A DNA stretch of 13,926 nt, taken from Syntrophaceae bacterium (GTDB lineage: Bacteria; Desulfobacterota; Syntrophorhabdia; Syntrophorhabdales; WCHB1-27). Position 1 is the first letter of the stretch; each line of letters opens with the position of its first letter. The notes beneath the pieces were generated by a model. That model was not told where the DNA came from. It worked only from the letters and a program-made list of their open reading frames with translations, and did no database searches. This document shows positions 13,223-13,926 of this stretch, piece after piece. The stretch spans positions 5,585-19,510 of the forward strand of contig PLSJ01000083.1 in the NCBI GenBank assembly GCA_003165115.1, written 5' to 3'. Made by a program: the position numbers and the translations under genes.

Positions 13223-13926
13223 ATGCGTATCAACATAGACGAGGACTTGATTAACGCAGATTGGGTGAAGCAGTCTTGGGATGTGGACCTTCCCAAGATG
13301 GGAACGCCGGAATTTGAAAGTTGGCTGAAGAGTGCAGGTATGACGGAAGAGGACTTCAAGAAACTGCCCGTATACCAACACAAATTGGCTCGGGAAAAGA
13401 AACCGTACAAGCTCCCAACTTCGGTTCGCTATGTGAAAAACGGCGAGGGCGGTTGTTGGTGGCAAGCGGCTAAGGCGAACAATCAGGTCCACGCCGGATG
13501 GAGAAGTATTCCCCACGAGCTTCTACTCAAGCCCGATTTTACTGAGATCGAACGACACGTGAAGGCGGATTTCGGAGCCCGCAAAGGCGCCATCAAGGAT
13601 TTGAATCAACTACGCGACCTCCTTGAATCTCCGAGCAAGCACGTGTGGATCACATTCGAAGATGGCTTCATGTGGTGGTGCACTGTACGTGACGGAGCGA
13701 GTGTTAACCCCAACGGAAAAAGCCCCCAGCGGGGCAATTTTTGGCTGACATGCGAGCGGAATTGGTCGAATCAATCGCTTGATGGAAAAAAACTGCTCGC
13801 CATTTTGGATCTGCCTGGCACAGTGACCAAAGTCAAAGGATTCAAGGGGACAGTCTGCACGCCAAAGGATTGGCGGGCGATACTGCGGATTATTCAAAAT
13901 CAGTGCGTATTCCGACGCAAAGCGGC
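13223..13926 (+). CDS. Uncharacterised tryptophan-rich protein, 3' end outside the window
   Basis: I do not recognise this protein. The first 234 codons are open to the window edge. The ATG at 13223 has AGGAGG five bases upstream, a strong site. Residues 1-60 are acidic and amphipathic (DEDLINADWVKQSWDVD). From about 68 there is a mixed alpha/beta region rich in Trp: GGCWWQAAK (76-84), AGWRSIP (91-97), HVWITFEDGFMWWCTV (140-155), GNFWLTCERNW (171-181) and CTPKDWRAIL (212-221). Clusters of aromatic residues on strands can form a base- or peptide-binding cage, but this is speculation. No signal peptide or membrane segment is visible. It stands in accessory DNA after DUF1643, so a defence or mobile-element role is possible. 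Confidence 0.75.
   Translation, partial: MRINIDEDLINADWVKQSWDVDLPKMGTPEFESWLKSAGMTEEDFKKLPVYQHKLAREKKPYKLPTSVRYVKNGEGGCWWQAAKANNQVHAGWRSIPHELLLKPDFTEIERHVKADFGARKGAIKDLNQLRDLLESPSKHVWITFEDGFMWWCTVRDGASVNPNGKSPQRGNFWLTCERNWSNQSLDGKKLLAILDLPGTVTKVKGFKGTVCTPKDWRAILRIIQNQCVFRRKA

Noticed and set aside
13187..13897. Minus-strand open frames opposite the last gene
   Set aside because: The plus strand has a continuous 234-codon frame with a strong ribosome site. The minus-strand frames are short and lack recognisable features.

Overview
The window looks like part of a high-GC anaerobic bacterial genome. It carries a corrinoid-dependent methyl-transfer set (corrinoid protein, zinc methyltransferases of the uroporphyrinogen-decarboxylase fold, and a RACo-type ferredoxin/ATPase reactivator) next to a taurine/sulfonate-type ABC importer. 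That mix is typical of acetogenic, syntrophic or sulfate-reducing lineages. A syntrophic Desulfobacterota-like source is my guess and is not proven by the sequence.

Region 1 (about 10480 down to 1, all on the minus strand) appears to be one operon of at least twelve genes, continuing past the left edge. In transcription order they are: a DUF2325 protein, the corrinoid protein, two MtaA/UroD-type methyltransferases, RACo, a DUF1847 cysteine-rich protein, an NMT1/THI5-like periplasmic binding protein, an ABC permease, a CysK-type cysteine synthase, the ABC ATPase, a RidA-family protein, and a third UroD-type protein cut by the window edge. The first five genes overlap one another by 1 to 11 bases and the rest follow at short distances. 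A good sigma70-type promoter (TTGACA, 17 bp, CATAAT) sits just ahead of the first gene, with a 10-bp perfect palindrome upstream of it. The likely logic is import of a small methylated substrate, removal of its methyl group onto the corrinoid, and transfer to an acceptor. CysK and RidA may deal with a sulfur- or amino-acid-like remainder. The substrate cannot be read from the sequence.

Region 2 (about 10509-10805) is a recombination scar. It holds the C-terminal end of a tyrosine recombinase gene, split by a frameshift but with the conserved Arg-His pair, box III and the catalytic Tyr still readable. It runs straight into the 3' half of a tRNA-Ser(UGA) gene on the opposite strand, whose 5' half is missing. 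This is the geometry of an integrative-element attachment site, and it resembles an attP or tandem-element junction more than a simple attL.

Region 3 (10806-13926) is accessory DNA and looks less GC-rich in its second half. It contains a DUF433/DUF5615 toxin-antitoxin pair with its own promoter, a broken DUF4258 gene, a gene-poor stretch, a DUF1643 protein, and the start of an unrecognised tryptophan-rich protein that runs off the right edge.
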